NCBI RefSeq assembly: GCF_029395535.1
Contig: NZ_CP113920.1
Location: 1,178,001 to 1,242,000 of the forward strand
From: Bifidobacterium sp. ESL0732
GTDB lineage: Bacteria; Actinomycetota; Actinomycetes; Actinomycetales; Bifidobacteriaceae
DNA: 64,000 nucleotides
Reading direction: 5' to 3'
In this document: in pieces, positions 7,722 to 17,471 of the stretch
Layout: the number at the start of each line of letters is the position of its first letter
Numbering within the stretch: the first letter of the stretch is position 1
Notes under the pieces: generated by a model
What the model was told of the DNA's origin: nothing
What the model saw: the letters and a program-made list of their open reading frames with translations, nothing else
Databases searched by the model: none
Program-made: the position numbers and the translations under genes

Positions 7722-9755
7722 ATGGCTGAACAAACCATCTCCATCAAACTCAACGGAAGTGCAAAGGAGGTGGAAGCCACGCAGACCGGCACCGATCTTT
7801 TCGCCGAAGACAAGAACATCATCGCCGTCCGTTTGAACGGCAAGCCACGCGACCTTTACACTCCGCTTCACGACGGCGACAGCGTCGAACCCATTGCCTT
7901 GGACAGCGAGGACGGCTTGGCCATTATGCGCCACTCCGCCACCCATGTCATGGCGCAGGCGGTTCAGGAGATTCGTCCGGATGCCAAGCTCGGCATCGGC
8001 CCAGCCATCAAGAATGGCTTCTATTATGATTTCGACGTCGATAAGCCCTTCACCCCTGATGATCTGAAGGAAATCGACAAGCGCATGAAGCGTATTATCA
8101 AGTCCTCCCAGTCCTTCCGTCGCCGCGTGGTGAGCGAGGACGAGGCCAGAAAAGAAGAGGCCGACCAGCCTTACAAGCTCGAGCTCATCGGCAAGAAGAA
8201 GGAAGACATCGACGAGACCGTCGGCACCGAGGTGCCGAATCAGGGCGAAATCACGATGTACGACAATCTTGACCGTGATGGCAACATCGTTTGGAAGGAC
8301 CTTTGCCAAGGCCCCCACCTGCCTAATACTCGTTATATCAAGGCGTTCAAGCTGGAACGTACCGCCGCCGCCTATTGGCTGGGCGATGAACACAATCCTT
8401 CAATGCAGCGCATCTACGGTACGGCTTGGGCTTCCAAGGAGGATCTGAAAGCTTATCAGGCCCGTATGGAGGAGGCCGCCAAGCGCGACCACCGCAAGCT
8501 GGGCGCAGAGATGGACCTCTTCTCCTTCCCGGAGGAGATCGGACCCGGTCTGCCCGTCTTCCATCCGAAGGGTGGCGCCATCATCAATGCCATGGAAGAC
8601 TACTCCCGCGAAATGCATCGTAAGGCTGGTTACAGCTTCGTGCAGACCCCGCACATAACCAAAGGCGGTCTCTACGAGACCAGCGGCCACCTGCAGTGGT
8701 ATAAGGACGGCATGTTCCCCCCGATGCACCTTGACGAAGAGGTGGATGAAGACGGCAACATCACCAAGAAAGGCTTCGATTACTACCTGAAGCCGATGAA
8801 CTGCCCGATGCACAACCTGATTTTCAAATCACGTCAGCGTTCCTACAAGGAGTTGCCTCTGCGCCTCTTCGAGTTCGGAACCGTCTACCGTTATGAGAAG
8901 AGCGGCGAGGTCCACGGACTGACCCGTGTGCGTGGCTTGACGCAGGACGATTCGCACATCTATTGCACCCGTGACCAAATGAAGGACGAGCTCAAGTCCA
9001 TTCTGAACTTCGTGCTGAAGGTACTGCGAGATTTCGGTCTGAGCGACTTCTACCTTGAGCTTTCCACCAAGGACGAGAACAAGTTCGTCGGGTCCGACGA
9101 AATCTGGACGGAAGCCACCGAGACATTGCGTGAGGTCGGCGAGGAATCCGGACTTGACCTTGTGGCGGATCCGGGCGGGGCTGCGTTCTACGGTCCGAAG
9201 ATTTCTGTGCAGGCTCGTGACGCCATCGGCCGCACTTGGCAGATTTCGACCATCCAGCTTGACTTCAATCTGCCCGAGCGCTTCAAGCTCGAGTACATCG
9301 CCAAGGATGGAACGCACCAGCGTCCGGTGATGATTCACCGTGCACTGTTCGGTTCCATTGAACGTTTCTTCGCCATTCTGCTTGAGCACTATGCTGGCGC
9401 ATTCCCCGTCTGGCTGGCTCCGGTTCAGGTCACGGGCATTCCCGTTGCCGACGAATTCGCGCCTCACCTCCAGAAGTTCATCGACTCCCTGACTCAGGAA
9501 ACGGTGCGCTGCGAGATGGACACGTCCGACGATCGCTTCGGCAAGAAGATTCGTAATGCATCCAAATCCAAGGTGCCCTTCACCCTGATTGCTGGCGAGG
9601 ACGATGTCAACAAGAATGCGGTCAGCTTCCGCTTCCGCGACGGCAGCCAGCTTAACGGCGTTCCCGTCGACGAGGCTAAGGCCGATATCCTGAAGGTCAT
9701 CAAGTCCCGTGCCCAAGTCAACAACGCCGATGATTTCGCTCAAGCGACCAAGTAA
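7722..9755 (+). CDS. thrS: Threonine--tRNA ligase
   Basis: Class II aminoacyl-tRNA synthetase charging tRNA-Thr with threonine, 677 aa, in the normal range. An N-terminal TGS domain (about 1-65) is followed by the editing/SAD domain with HSATHVMAQ, then the class II core with [14 protein letters not shown] in the linker, [27 protein letters not shown] in outline and [13 protein letters not shown], and last an anticodon-binding domain. ATG 7722 has AAAGGAC 8 bases upstream; an in-frame ATG at 7629 would put the conserved repeat inside the protein. It heads a run matching mycobacterial thrS-pgsA-acyltransferase-pimA. No T-box leader is evident. Confidence 0.97.
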   Translation: MAEQTISIKLNGSAKEVEATQTGTDLFAEDKNIIAVRLNGKPRDLYTPLHDGDSVEPIALDSEDGLAIMRHSATHVMAQAVQEIRPDAKLGIGPAIKNGFYYDFDVDKPFTPDDLKEIDKRMKRIIKSSQSFRRRVVSEDEARKEEADQPYKLELIGKKKEDIDETVGTEVPNQGEITMYDNLDRDGNIVWKDLCQGPHLPNTRYIKAFKLERTAAAYWLGDEHNPSMQRIYGTAWASKEDLKAYQARMEEAAKRDHRKLGAEMDLFSFPEEIGPGLPVFHPKGGAIINAMEDYSREMHRKAGYSFVQTPHITKGGLYETSGHLQWYKDGMFPPMHLDEEVDEDGNITKKGFDYYLKPMNCPMHNLIFKSRQRSYKELPLRLFEFGTVYRYEKSGEVHGLTRVRGLTQDDSHIYCTRDQMKDELKSILNFVLKVLRDFGLSDFYLELSTKDENKFVGSDEIWTEATETLREVGEESGLDLVADPGGAAFYGPKISVQARDAIGRTWQISTIQLDFNLPERFKLEYIAKDGTHQRPVMIHRALFGSIERFFAILLEHYAGAFPVWLAPVQVTGIPVADEFAPHLQKFIDSLTQETVRCEMDTSDDRFGKKIRNASKSKVPFTLIAGEDDVNKNAVSFRFRDGSQLNGVPVDEAKADILKVIKSRAQVNNADDFAQATK

Positions 9756-9782
9756 GAGAAAGTTGCTGAGGGAAGCGTAAGC

Positions 9783-10439
9783 ATGCTCGAAAAACTACGA
9801 CCACCGTTCAAACGCCTCATCGCTCCGATAGCCAAGCTGTTGGTGGCGATGGGCCTTACGGCGAACGCAGTGACCATTATCGGAGCCGTCGGTACGATTC
9901 TCGTGGCCATCGCCACGGGAATCACCGGCTGGCTCATTCCCGGTTCCATATTGATGGCGATTCTCGCGGCATTCGATTCGTTGGACGGTTCAGTAGCTGC
10001 ATTGACCACCGGCGGTACGAAATTCGGGGCTTTCCTCGACTCGACCCTTGACCGTATCGCCGATTGGGCCGTGCTTTTTGCGGTAGTGCTCTATTTTCTG
10101 TTGCACGGCGGTATGTCGATTGCCTCCGGAACTATCGACATGGACGACGTGATTGGTTGGGTAGGCATCGGTGCTTCGATGTATGCCATGATGACCTCGT
10201 TCGTCACTTCCTACGCCCGTGCCCGCGCTGAATCGGTGGGTTATGAGGCCAAAAACGGCATTGCCACGAGAAGTGACCGCTTGGTCATCGTTCTTGTCGG
10301 CATGCTCTTGAGCGGTATCTTCGGCGACCCGCGGTGGCTCATGGCTTTCATTGTCATTCTGGCGGTGCTTGGCACCATCACCGTTTTCCAGCGTATCTTC
10401 GAAGTGCGTCGGCAGATGAAAGCCGACGGCGCAATCTGA
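9783..10439 (+). CDS. CDP-alcohol phosphatidyltransferase, phosphatidylinositol-phosphate synthase-like
   Basis: Membrane enzyme of 218 aa that would transfer a phosphatidyl group from CDP-diacylglycerol to an alcohol phosphate, probably inositol phosphate given its neighbours. The signature reads DSLDGSVAALTTGG then KFGAFLDSTLD, giving metal-binding D65, D68, D86 and D90. The arginine usual after the A in D-x2-DG-x2-AR is alanine here (A73). The trailing DSTLDRIAD resembles actinobacterial PIP synthases. It lies 27 bases after thrS and is followed by an acyltransferase and a PimA-like transferase, as in mycobacteria. A phosphatidylglycerophosphate synthase role is less likely because a separate copy sits at 41871-42491. 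Confidence 0.8.
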   Translation: MLEKLRPPFKRLIAPIAKLLVAMGLTANAVTIIGAVGTILVAIATGITGWLIPGSILMAILAAFDSLDGSVAALTTGGTKFGAFLDSTLDRIADWAVLFAVVLYFLLHGGMSIASGTIDMDDVIGWVGIGASMYAMMTSFVTSYARARAESVGYEAKNGIATRSDRLVIVLVGMLLSGIFGDPRWLMAFIVILAVLGTITVFQRIFEVRRQMKADGAI

Positions 10440-10610
10440 TTGTTAACAAGCCTGTTTCGCATTTCTGTTTGAACATGCGGGACAGGCTTTGGCATACCGC
10501 ATTCAATCGCTTGCTTTTATTTGCAGAATGAATTTAGAGTAACGCTATCTGCTAAAACGACAACATTTTAAACCTCCTACGATTCAACGTTTGAAAGACC
10601 AATCACCGAT

Positions 10611-11621
10611 ATGTTCGATAATTTCCTCGTATTTCTAGCCAAACACCCAAGGGTCATCCCTGAACCGTTGCTTCGTGGCCTTTTTCTCTTTGCCGCGGAT
10701 GCGTGTTGGTTGTTGCATGTCGGGGGAGTCAAACAGCTGGAACGCAACCTGCGTCACGTTCTTGAATCACGGGACGGAAAAGTTACGGAAAAAGATCTGC
10801 GCAAAGCCAGCCATCGTGGCATGCGTTCGTACTTCACCTACTTTGCCGAAGCGATGACGGTCGGCGGTCATTCGGACGAACGACTTCTTGCTCGTGCCAG
10901 ACCGATTGGCCAGGGACTGCCGATATGCAGAGAACTTGTGCATGACAATCCTGGCAGCGCACCCATGGCCATCAGCCATCAAGGAAACTGGGATTACGAA
11001 GGATTCCTCGCGGCTAACGTGCTTGCTCCTGTAACCGTCACTGCCGAACGGCTTAAAAACGAGAAACTACTCGACACGTTCATCGAAATTCGCAAGCGTA
11101 TGGACATCACCGTGCTGCTTACTGGCCAGCCCCATCTTATCGAAAAGCTGGAGGACGCGCTGGCCAAGCCACACGTTCTGGTGCCATTACTCGCAGACCG
11201 GGATTTGAGCCGTCATGGAGAATTCGTACACGCTTTCGGATCCACCATTCGTGTGGCTCGAGGGCCGGCGACGTTGGCGTTGGATACGGGCAAGCCATTG
11301 TTTGTGGTCAATATGTTCCGTGAGAAACTTCATGGCGAGGCCCGAAAAAAGGCCGGTATTCGCTATGGCTACGTCGTCGATATCAGCGCTCCTGTCGATA
11401 TTGACCGATTCCGCAGCCTGCCCCGTGAAGAGGCTATCCACGCCATCAGCCAGGCATGGGTCGACGTCTGGAGCCATGACATTTCTGCGCATCCCGAAGA
11501 CTGGCATATGCTGCAGCCGATCTTTATTGAGGATTTGGATATCTCACGTCTTAAGGATGTACCCGATGAGGTCATGGCAGAGCTCAGACAAATCAAGGTA
11601 ACCGATAAAACCGCAATGTGA
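10611..11621 (+). CDS. PatA-like phosphatidylinositol mannoside acyltransferase
   Basis: Membrane-associated acyltransferase of 336 aa in the LpxL/HtrB-PatA family. The catalytic motif H-x4-D is ISHQGNWDYEG (H123, D128). A hydrophobic N-terminal segment (about 17-38) would anchor it at the inner face. In mycobacteria PatA acylates the mannose that PimA adds to phosphatidylinositol. The order PI-synthase-like, this gene, PimA-like is preserved here. There is a 171-base gap before it and only a weak ribosome-binding site. Bifidobacterial membrane glycolipids could use it on a different mannolipid. Confidence 0.8.
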   Translation: MFDNFLVFLAKHPRVIPEPLLRGLFLFAADACWLLHVGGVKQLERNLRHVLESRDGKVTEKDLRKASHRGMRSYFTYFAEAMTVGGHSDERLLARARPIGQGLPICRELVHDNPGSAPMAISHQGNWDYEGFLAANVLAPVTVTAERLKNEKLLDTFIEIRKRMDITVLLTGQPHLIEKLEDALAKPHVLVPLLADRDLSRHGEFVHAFGSTIRVARGPATLALDTGKPLFVVNMFREKLHGEARKKAGIRYGYVVDISAPVDIDRFRSLPREEAIHAISQAWVDVWSHDISAHPEDWHMLQPIFIEDLDISRLKDVPDEVMAELRQIKVTDKTAM

Positions 11622-11691
11622 TTATTGTCTCTATGATGATTGAGCAAGAAATAAACGCCGAAATACTGAATCTATGGCAGAATAAAGAATC

Positions 11692-12882
11692 ATGTCCTAT
11701 GTAGAAAACGATGGAAACGTCGAGCGTCCAGACCCGCTTCATGGCAGAAAACTGAATGTCGGCATCATCTCCCCGTATTCGTTCGAGACGCCGGGCGGCG
11801 TGCAGTTCCACATCCGTGACTTTGCGGAGGAGCTCTTGAAACGCGGCCACCATGTCGAAGTGCTGGCTCCGGGACGTAGAACGCGTGACATGCCGCTTTG
11901 GGTGACCACCAACGATTCCTCGTTTTCCATTCCATACAACGGTTCCGTGGCTCGTTTGAGCTATTTCGGTTTCGTGGGGCCACGCACCCGCCGCTGGGTC
12001 AAACAGGGACATTTCGACATCGTCCATCTGCACGAGCCCGAAACGCCGTCGCTCAGCCACAAACCGCTGACGATGATCCATCACCCGCCGTTCGTCGGCA
12101 CATTCCATGCCGCTTTCGACCCGTATCCGTTGGCTTTACGTGTTTTTCAAGGGTATTTGCGGCAGTATCTCTCGCCGCTTTCTGCAGGAATCTGCGTTTC
12201 GGATGCAGCCAAGCAGGTAGTCAACCACTATGGTCCGCGCAATATCGAATATGACATCATTCCCAACGGCATCAATCGCAGGTTCTTTGCGACAGCCCAA
12301 CCGAAGGCGGCCTGGCAAGGAACAACGGAACGGCCGACCATTGGCTTTCTTGGCCGTATGGGTGAGACACGCAAGGGATTCTCCGTCTTCGCCCATGCGG
12401 CAAACGACATCATCAAACGTTATCCCTCTGCTCGTTTTCTTTGCGCCGGCACAGGGGAGCAGGATGCCATAAAGATTCTTGCTAAGGTCGACCCCACTGG
12501 AACGTTGGCCAAACGTTTCGAATTCCTTGGCCGCATCAGTGACAAGGAGAAGGCTCGGTTCTACAAATCGCTTGACGTATACGTAGCCCCGCAAACCGGC
12601 GGCGAGAGTTTTGGCATCGTTCTGGTCGAGGCCATGGCCGCCTCTTGCGCTGTTGCTTCCAGCGATCTTGACGCTTTCGCAGCCGTCGCCCAGGACGGTG
12701 ACGATGCTGCACTGTTTACCAACGGCGATGGGCACGATTGCGCCCGACAGGTAATTGCGCTTTTGGACAACCCGGAACGTCACGAACACTTGCGACAGGC
12801 GGGCTTCGAACGCTCCAAACGTTATGACTGGCCCGAAGTGACCGACCGGGTTTTAGAAGTCTACGCCCGCGTATTGTCGTGA
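11692..12882 (+). CDS. pimA: PimA-like phosphatidylinositol alpha-mannosyltransferase (GT4)
   Basis: Cytoplasmic-face glycosyltransferase of 396 aa that would transfer mannose from GDP-mannose to phosphatidylinositol. GT-B marks include the N-terminal GGVQFHIRDFAEEL (residues 36 onward), H139 in GTFHAAFD, and the family 4 E-x7-E motif (E305 and E313 in GESFGIVLVEAM). A roughly 20-residue leader precedes the usual PimA start. It closes the thrS/PI-synthase/PatA/PimA block. Assignment rests on family motifs and gene order; other GT4 mannosyltransferases look similar. Confidence 0.82.
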   Translation: MSYVENDGNVERPDPLHGRKLNVGIISPYSFETPGGVQFHIRDFAEELLKRGHHVEVLAPGRRTRDMPLWVTTNDSSFSIPYNGSVARLSYFGFVGPRTRRWVKQGHFDIVHLHEPETPSLSHKPLTMIHHPPFVGTFHAAFDPYPLALRVFQGYLRQYLSPLSAGICVSDAAKQVVNHYGPRNIEYDIIPNGINRRFFATAQPKAAWQGTTERPTIGFLGRMGETRKGFSVFAHAANDIIKRYPSARFLCAGTGEQDAIKILAKVDPTGTLAKRFEFLGRISDKEKARFYKSLDVYVAPQTGGESFGIVLVEAMAASCAVASSDLDAFAAVAQDGDDAALFTNGDGHDCARQVIALLDNPERHEHLRQAGFERSKRYDWPEVTDRVLEVYARVLS

Positions 12883-12935
12883 AACCGCTTTAAAATTGTT
12901 ACGTTTAACGTATTCGTATACCTGCTAGGAGCAAT

Positions 12936-13694
12936 ATGTCAGGGCATTCCAAGTGGGCGACCACTAAAAACAAGAAGGCCGCCATCGATTCGAAGCGCGG
13001 CAAGCTGTTCGCCAAACTCATCAAGAACATTGAAATTGCAGCACGTCTGGGCGGCGGAGATCCCGACGGCAATCCAACACTGTATGACGCCATTGTCAAG
13101 GCCAAGAAGTCTTCGATGCCGTCCGACAACATCAAGCGCGCCATCAAGCGTGGGTCCGGTGCTGAGGCCGGAGCCGCCAATTACGAAAGCATCACTTACG
13201 AAGGCTATGCGCCTGCCGGGGTGGGCCTGATCATAGAGTGCCTCACCGACAACCGCAACCGTGCGGCCGCCGAAGTGCGTTCCACGCTGACCAAAGGCAA
13301 CGGTTCGCTGGCTACCTCTGGTTCCGTGAGTTTCAACTTCGAGCGCAAGGGCCAGATCGTGGTTCCTTCCGACGGGCTTGATTACGACAAGCTCTTTGAA
13401 ATCGCCGCCGAAGCCGGTGCCGAGGATGTCAGGGACGAAAACGAGGTCTATGTCGTTATCACCGCTCCTGAAGACATGGTCGCTGTGCGTGAGGCTTTGC
13501 AAAAGGCCAGCATCGACTATGATTCCGCCGATCTGGTGATGATTCCCAAGACCGAGGTGGATTTGAGTCTTGAGGATGCTCAGAAGGTCTCCAAGCTTAT
13601 CGACAACCTCGATGATCTTGATGACGTGCAGAGCATCTACAGCAACTGGACCGCCTCCGATGAGGTCATGGAACAGCTGGATGCAGAGGAGTAA
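12936..13694 (+). CDS. yebC: YebC/PmpR-family protein
   Basis: Soluble protein of 252 aa beginning [20 protein letters not shown], the near-invariant YebC opening, with ATG 12936 behind AGGAGC. The family was annotated as DNA-binding regulators; recent work on some members ties them to relieving ribosome stalling. The acidic mid-domain ([19 protein letters not shown]) and C-terminal [11 protein letters not shown] region fit the three-domain fold. It sits 6 bases before ruvC, the conserved actinobacterial arrangement. Confidence 0.95.
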   Translation: MSGHSKWATTKNKKAAIDSKRGKLFAKLIKNIEIAARLGGGDPDGNPTLYDAIVKAKKSSMPSDNIKRAIKRGSGAEAGAANYESITYEGYAPAGVGLIIECLTDNRNRAAAEVRSTLTKGNGSLATSGSVSFNFERKGQIVVPSDGLDYDKLFEIAAEAGAEDVRDENEVYVVITAPEDMVAVREALQKASIDYDSADLVMIPKTEVDLSLEDAQKVSKLIDNLDDLDDVQSIYSNWTASDEVMEQLDAEE

Positions 13695-13700
13695 TCCGCT

Positions 13701-14282
13701 GTGATTATCCTTGGCGTCGACCCTGGGCTTACACGCTGTGGGGTCGGTGTGATCGAAGCCGACGCATCGCGCCGGCTTTCTTTTGTTCACGTCGACGTGG
13801 TGCGCAGCGATCCGCATATTTCGCAGGACCTGCGACTGCTGGCCATATACAACGGGCTTGCGGCGAAAATCGACCGGTTTTCGCCTGATACGGTTTCCAT
13901 CGAACGCGTGTTCGCGCAGGAAAACCGCAATACAGTTCTCGGTACGGCGCAGGCTGCGGGACTTGCGATGCTGGCTGCTGCGCAACGGGGCATCCCTGTG
14001 GCGCTGCACACGCCGACGGAAGCCAAGATGGCCGTAACTGGAAACGGGCGCGCCGAAAAGATTCAGGTGGAACGCATGGTCGCGCGCATCTTGAACCTCA
14101 ACAGGATTCCTGAGCCGGCTGATGCCGCCGACGCCTTAGCGCAGGCGATATGCCACGCGTTGCGTCCTTCCGGGGCGCTTCAAGGCGGGGAACGCGAGCA
14201 ACATCTGACCCTTGCCCAGCGTCAATGGGCGCAGGCCCAGCAGCATGCCAAGAAACGTCATAGCGTCGATAGGGGCATGTAA
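13701..14282 (+). CDS. ruvC: Holliday junction resolvase RuvC
   Basis: Endonuclease of 193 aa that cuts Holliday junctions bound by RuvAB. It opens [13 protein letters not shown], placing catalytic D7 in the first RNase H-like strand, and carries [10 protein letters not shown] (E68) and the C-terminal acidic pair in [15 protein letters not shown]. It starts with GTG at 13701, directly after yebC. A basic, glutamine-rich C-terminal tail of about 25 residues is longer than in E. coli RuvC. The 142-base gap before ruvA holds no gene. Confidence 0.96.
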   Translation: MIILGVDPGLTRCGVGVIEADASRRLSFVHVDVVRSDPHISQDLRLLAIYNGLAAKIDRFSPDTVSIERVFAQENRNTVLGTAQAAGLAMLAAAQRGIPVALHTPTEAKMAVTGNGRAEKIQVERMVARILNLNRIPEPADAADALAQAICHALRPSGALQGGEREQHLTLAQRQWAQAQQHAKKRHSVDRGM

Positions 14283-14424
14283 GCTATCGAACAGATGTTC
14301 GAATGGTAGAGATGCTGGTTTCCTTCTGTTCCCAACAGGTAGCCAGTTCTTTTTTGGTTTCGAACCAGCGGTAAACGCAGGCTTTATTTATTGGTAATGA
14401 CGGATTTTGCGGTGGGAGTGACGA

Positions 14425-15042
14425 ATGATAGGAATGCTTAACGGCAAGGTGGAAGGCGTCGGCAATGACTCTGCCCTGATTGACGTCAACGGAATCGGCT
14501 TCGAGGTGCGTATGCCGGCCGCCGAGCTTTCCGCTTTGCATTCCGGCCAAGAAGCCAAGGTGTTCACTTCTCTGAACGTCTCGCAGGATGCCATCGCGTT
14601 ATATGGATTTTTATCACAATCTTCGAAACGTATGTTCCTTCAACTGCAAAAAGTAAGCGGCATAGGGCCTCGGGTCGCGTTGTCGTTGCTTTCAACGCTT
14701 CCTCCAGACAAGCTCGCGAAAACCGTTATGGACGGGGACGCGGCCGCTTTGGCAAAAGCCCCAGGGCTTGGCAAAAAAGGTGCGCAGAAAATCATCCTCG
14801 AGCTTCGTGGCTCCATCAATCTCGATGAGATCGAAAGTGGGAGAGCCTCGACCGAGCCTGAATACGACACCGGTACTATGGAGGTCATTGAAGGCCTGGT
14901 CTCGCTGGGCTGGCGCGAAAACGACGCGGCGCATGCCGTGACCAAGGTTTGCAAAGACAACCATATCAAGACGCCACTGGACAATGCAGACATCCCCAAA
15001 GTGTTGAAACTGGCATTGACATCCTTGGATCGGGGGCGCTAA
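14425..15042 (+). CDS. ruvA: Holliday junction branch migration protein RuvA
   Basis: Junction-binding subunit of 205 aa that loads the RuvB motor. The N-terminal OB fold starts MIGMLNGKVEGV. Two helix-hairpin-helix motifs follow (LQKVSGIGPRVALSLLS and LAKAPGLGKKGAQKIILEL), and the C-terminal RuvB-contact domain includes GLVSLGWRENDAAHAV. GGGAG upstream supports the start. Only six bases separate it from ruvB, so the two are probably co-translated. Confidence 0.96.
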   Translation: MIGMLNGKVEGVGNDSALIDVNGIGFEVRMPAAELSALHSGQEAKVFTSLNVSQDAIALYGFLSQSSKRMFLQLQKVSGIGPRVALSLLSTLPPDKLAKTVMDGDAAALAKAPGLGKKGAQKIILELRGSINLDEIESGRASTEPEYDTGTMEVIEGLVSLGWRENDAAHAVTKVCKDNHIKTPLDNADIPKVLKLALTSLDRGR

Positions 15043-15048
15043 ATCATC

Positions 15049-16110
15049 ATGGCAGAGACCAACGGGTCACAATCAAACAAGGGAGCCGGCGAACAGTCAT
15101 TGCGCATGATTTCCTCCGAGCCGATCGGCAACGAACCGGTCAGCGACGAGGAACTTCGCCCACGGGCACTGGAAGGTTTCATTGGCCAGCCATTGCTCAA
15201 GGCCCAATTGCAGCTATTTCTCGATGCCGCAAGAAAACGCGACGTACCGCCGGATCACATTCTGCTCGCGGGTCCTCCGGGTCTCGGCAAAACCACGTTG
15301 GCGATGATTGTGGCCAACGAATTGCAGGTTCCCATTCGCGTGACCTCAGGCCCCGCTATTCAGCATGCAGGTGATTTGGCTTCGATTCTGAGCTCTCTCG
15401 ACGAAGGCGAAGTACTCTTCATTGACGAGATTCACCGTCTGCCGCGTCCCGCCGAAGAGCTGTTGTATATAGCCATGGAGGATTTCCGCGTCGATGTTAT
15501 GGTCGGCAAAGGGCCTGGCGCTTCCTCCATTCCTTTGACATTGCCACGGTTCACCGTCATCGGCGCGACCACCCGAGAAGGTATGTTGCCTTCGCCGCTT
15601 CGTGCCCGTTTCGGCTTCACTGCCCATCTCGATTTTTATCCTCACGAGGAGCTGGAGCGGCTTATCGAACGCAGCGCTGGGGTGCTCGGCATCAACCTGA
15701 CCGAGGGCAGTGCCCAACAACTTTCTCTACGTAGCCGCGGCACACCGCGTATCGCCAACCGGCTGCTGCGACGCGTACGCGACTGGGCGATCGTCCACGA
15801 TCTCGACGAAATAGGCCCCGATGATGTTGAGGCTGCACTTGAACTGTATCAGATTGATTCTGAAGGTCTTGACAGGCTTGATCTGGCTGTTTTGAACGCC
15901 ATTGTCAAGAACTTTGACGGAGGGCCTGTCGGTCTCAACAATCTTTCTGCAATGGTCGGAGAGGAATCTGAAACGGTGGAAACCGTCTGCGAGCCGTATC
16001 TGGTGCGTGAGGGATTCCTGGTCCGTACTCCAAAAGGGAGGGTTGCGACGCAAAAAGCATGGCAACATCTGGGTCTCGAACCGAAAGATGATGTCAACAA
16101 GTTATTCTAA
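15049..16110 (+). CDS. ruvB: Holliday junction branch migration ATPase RuvB
   Basis: Hexameric AAA+ motor of 353 aa. Walker A is [11 protein letters not shown] and Walker B is [29 protein letters not shown] carries sensor 1 and the arginine finger. A winged helix follows ([21 protein letters not shown]). The N-terminal 30 residues are a variable acidic/serine-rich lead-in before the conserved [11 protein letters not shown]. Confidence 0.97.
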   Translation: MAETNGSQSNKGAGEQSLRMISSEPIGNEPVSDEELRPRALEGFIGQPLLKAQLQLFLDAARKRDVPPDHILLAGPPGLGKTTLAMIVANELQVPIRVTSGPAIQHAGDLASILSSLDEGEVLFIDEIHRLPRPAEELLYIAMEDFRVDVMVGKGPGASSIPLTLPRFTVIGATTREGMLPSPLRARFGFTAHLDFYPHEELERLIERSAGVLGINLTEGSAQQLSLRSRGTPRIANRLLRRVRDWAIVHDLDEIGPDDVEAALELYQIDSEGLDRLDLAVLNAIVKNFDGGPVGLNNLSAMVGEESETVETVCEPYLVREGFLVRTPKGRVATQKAWQHLGLEPKDDVNKLF

Positions 16111-16197
16111 AATCCGGTACGGTAGGTATGTAGATATCAGAGAGTTTGGCATCTTCAGCAAGTCCGTAATTAACGTTTCGTCCGATTGGAGTTCCCT

Positions 16198-16728
16198 GTG
16201 AGTGGTGGCAATTCAGTTTTTCTTATCGTTCTCGTTGTGGCAATGGTCGCATTGATGTGGTGGCAGTCCCACAAGTCCAAGCAGCAGCAGCAAAAGGTTC
16301 AGGATTTCCGCTCTTCGCTACAGCCCGGTGAATTGGTGCAGACCATCGGCGGTGTCATCGGCAAAGTCGTCTCTGTCGATACCAAATACGAAGAGATCGT
16401 CATTGATTCCGAAGGTTCCGAAATGCGCTTTACGTTCCGTGCCATCAGCAAGAAGTATGAGCGTCCTGCCTTCATCGACGATGACGAAGTGGATGAGGAC
16501 GGCAATCCGATTGTGAACACGGATGAGGATGAAGCCAACGCTCCGGAAGATAGCGATAGCACGAATGAGCAGACTCAGTCCGACAACCAGGCACAAAAGC
16601 CTTTCGACAGCGACGATGAAAACCAAGACACGCCTGTCGAGGAACAGTCTGAGAACAACAATGAAAAGGCAGACGAAACCTCAGCGGACGACGCCAAGAA
16701 AGACGAGAACAGCGGAAAAGAGAAGTGA
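16198..16728 (+). CDS. yajC: Preprotein translocase subunit YajC
   Basis: Small membrane protein of 176 aa, partner of SecDF in protein export. One N-terminal transmembrane segment (about 5-22) is followed by the YajC domain, with DFRSSLQPGELVQTIGGVIGK in outline and EIVIDSEGSEMRFTFRAI. The last 75 residues are a highly acidic D/E/N/Q-rich tail, longer than in E. coli YajC (110 aa) and probably disordered. I chose GTG 16198 because GGAG lies 6 bases upstream; a TTG at 16186 has no spaced site. Confidence 0.9.
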   Translation: MSGGNSVFLIVLVVAMVALMWWQSHKSKQQQQKVQDFRSSLQPGELVQTIGGVIGKVVSVDTKYEEIVIDSEGSEMRFTFRAISKKYERPAFIDDDEVDEDGNPIVNTDEDEANAPEDSDSTNEQTQSDNQAQKPFDSDDENQDTPVEEQSENNNEKADETSADDAKKDENSGKEK

Positions 16729-16823
16729 CCGCTTTCTGGTTTAAATAGTTTATCGGGTTATGCTTTGGGGCACAGCCCTCAACCAATCAGTAATCAATGG
16801 CCATTAGGCAGTAAGGCGTGCTC

Positions 16824-17405
16824 ATGACACAATCGGATATCACCATCACAGAGCTCGGCAAGGTCGGTGCAGAGGACGCACAATATATGGCTTCGCTCAT
16901 TCGGACCATTCCAGGTTTCCCGAAAGAGGGCGTGCTGTTCCGTGATTTCATTCCGGTGCTTGCGGATGCGCATGGATTCTCGATTATGCTCAAGGCGCTT
17001 GAATTGGCCCTGCCTGTTCCGGTGGATTCCTTTGACTACATTGCCGGACTGGAAGCTCGTGGCTTCCTTATTGGTCCGCCGCTGGCAGCCAAACTTGGTA
17101 AGCGTTTTCTGGCCGTACGTAAGGCAGGAAAACTGCCTCCTGAAACCATAGGTGAAAGTTATTCGCTCGAATATGGCGAAGCCAAGGTCGAAATCGAAAA
17201 AGACGCAATCAAGCCTGGCGACAAAGTACTGATTGTCGACGATCTGATCGCGACTGGCGGCACGGCAAAGGCTGCCGCCGACCTTATCGCCAAAGCAGGC
17301 GGCGAGGTTGTCGGCTTCAGCTTCGTGATGGAGCTCATCGGACTCACCGGTCGTAGCGATTTGGGCGATATGCCAATCAGCTCTTTGGTCACCATGCCGG
17401 CCTGA
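16824..17405 (+). CDS. apt: Adenine phosphoribosyltransferase
   Basis: Purine-salvage enzyme of 193 aa converting adenine and PRPP to AMP in the cytoplasm. The PRPP-binding motif is VLIVDDLIATGGTAKAA, and FDYIAGLEARGFLIGPPLA is the family's N-terminal core loop. ATG 16824 fits the AAGG site better than GTG 16818. In many actinobacteria apt lies between secDF and relA; here yajC precedes it and secDF is absent from the window. Confidence 0.95.
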   Translation: MTQSDITITELGKVGAEDAQYMASLIRTIPGFPKEGVLFRDFIPVLADAHGFSIMLKALELALPVPVDSFDYIAGLEARGFLIGPPLAAKLGKRFLAVRKAGKLPPETIGESYSLEYGEAKVEIEKDAIKPGDKVLIVDDLIATGGTAKAAADLIAKAGGEVVGFSFVMELIGLTGRSDLGDMPISSLVTMPA

Positions 17406-17471
17406 CAATGGTCTTCAGTCGTCAATGACACAGATTGAATGAGTTTCTATACAGTAGTTAAGAGGGTTCTT

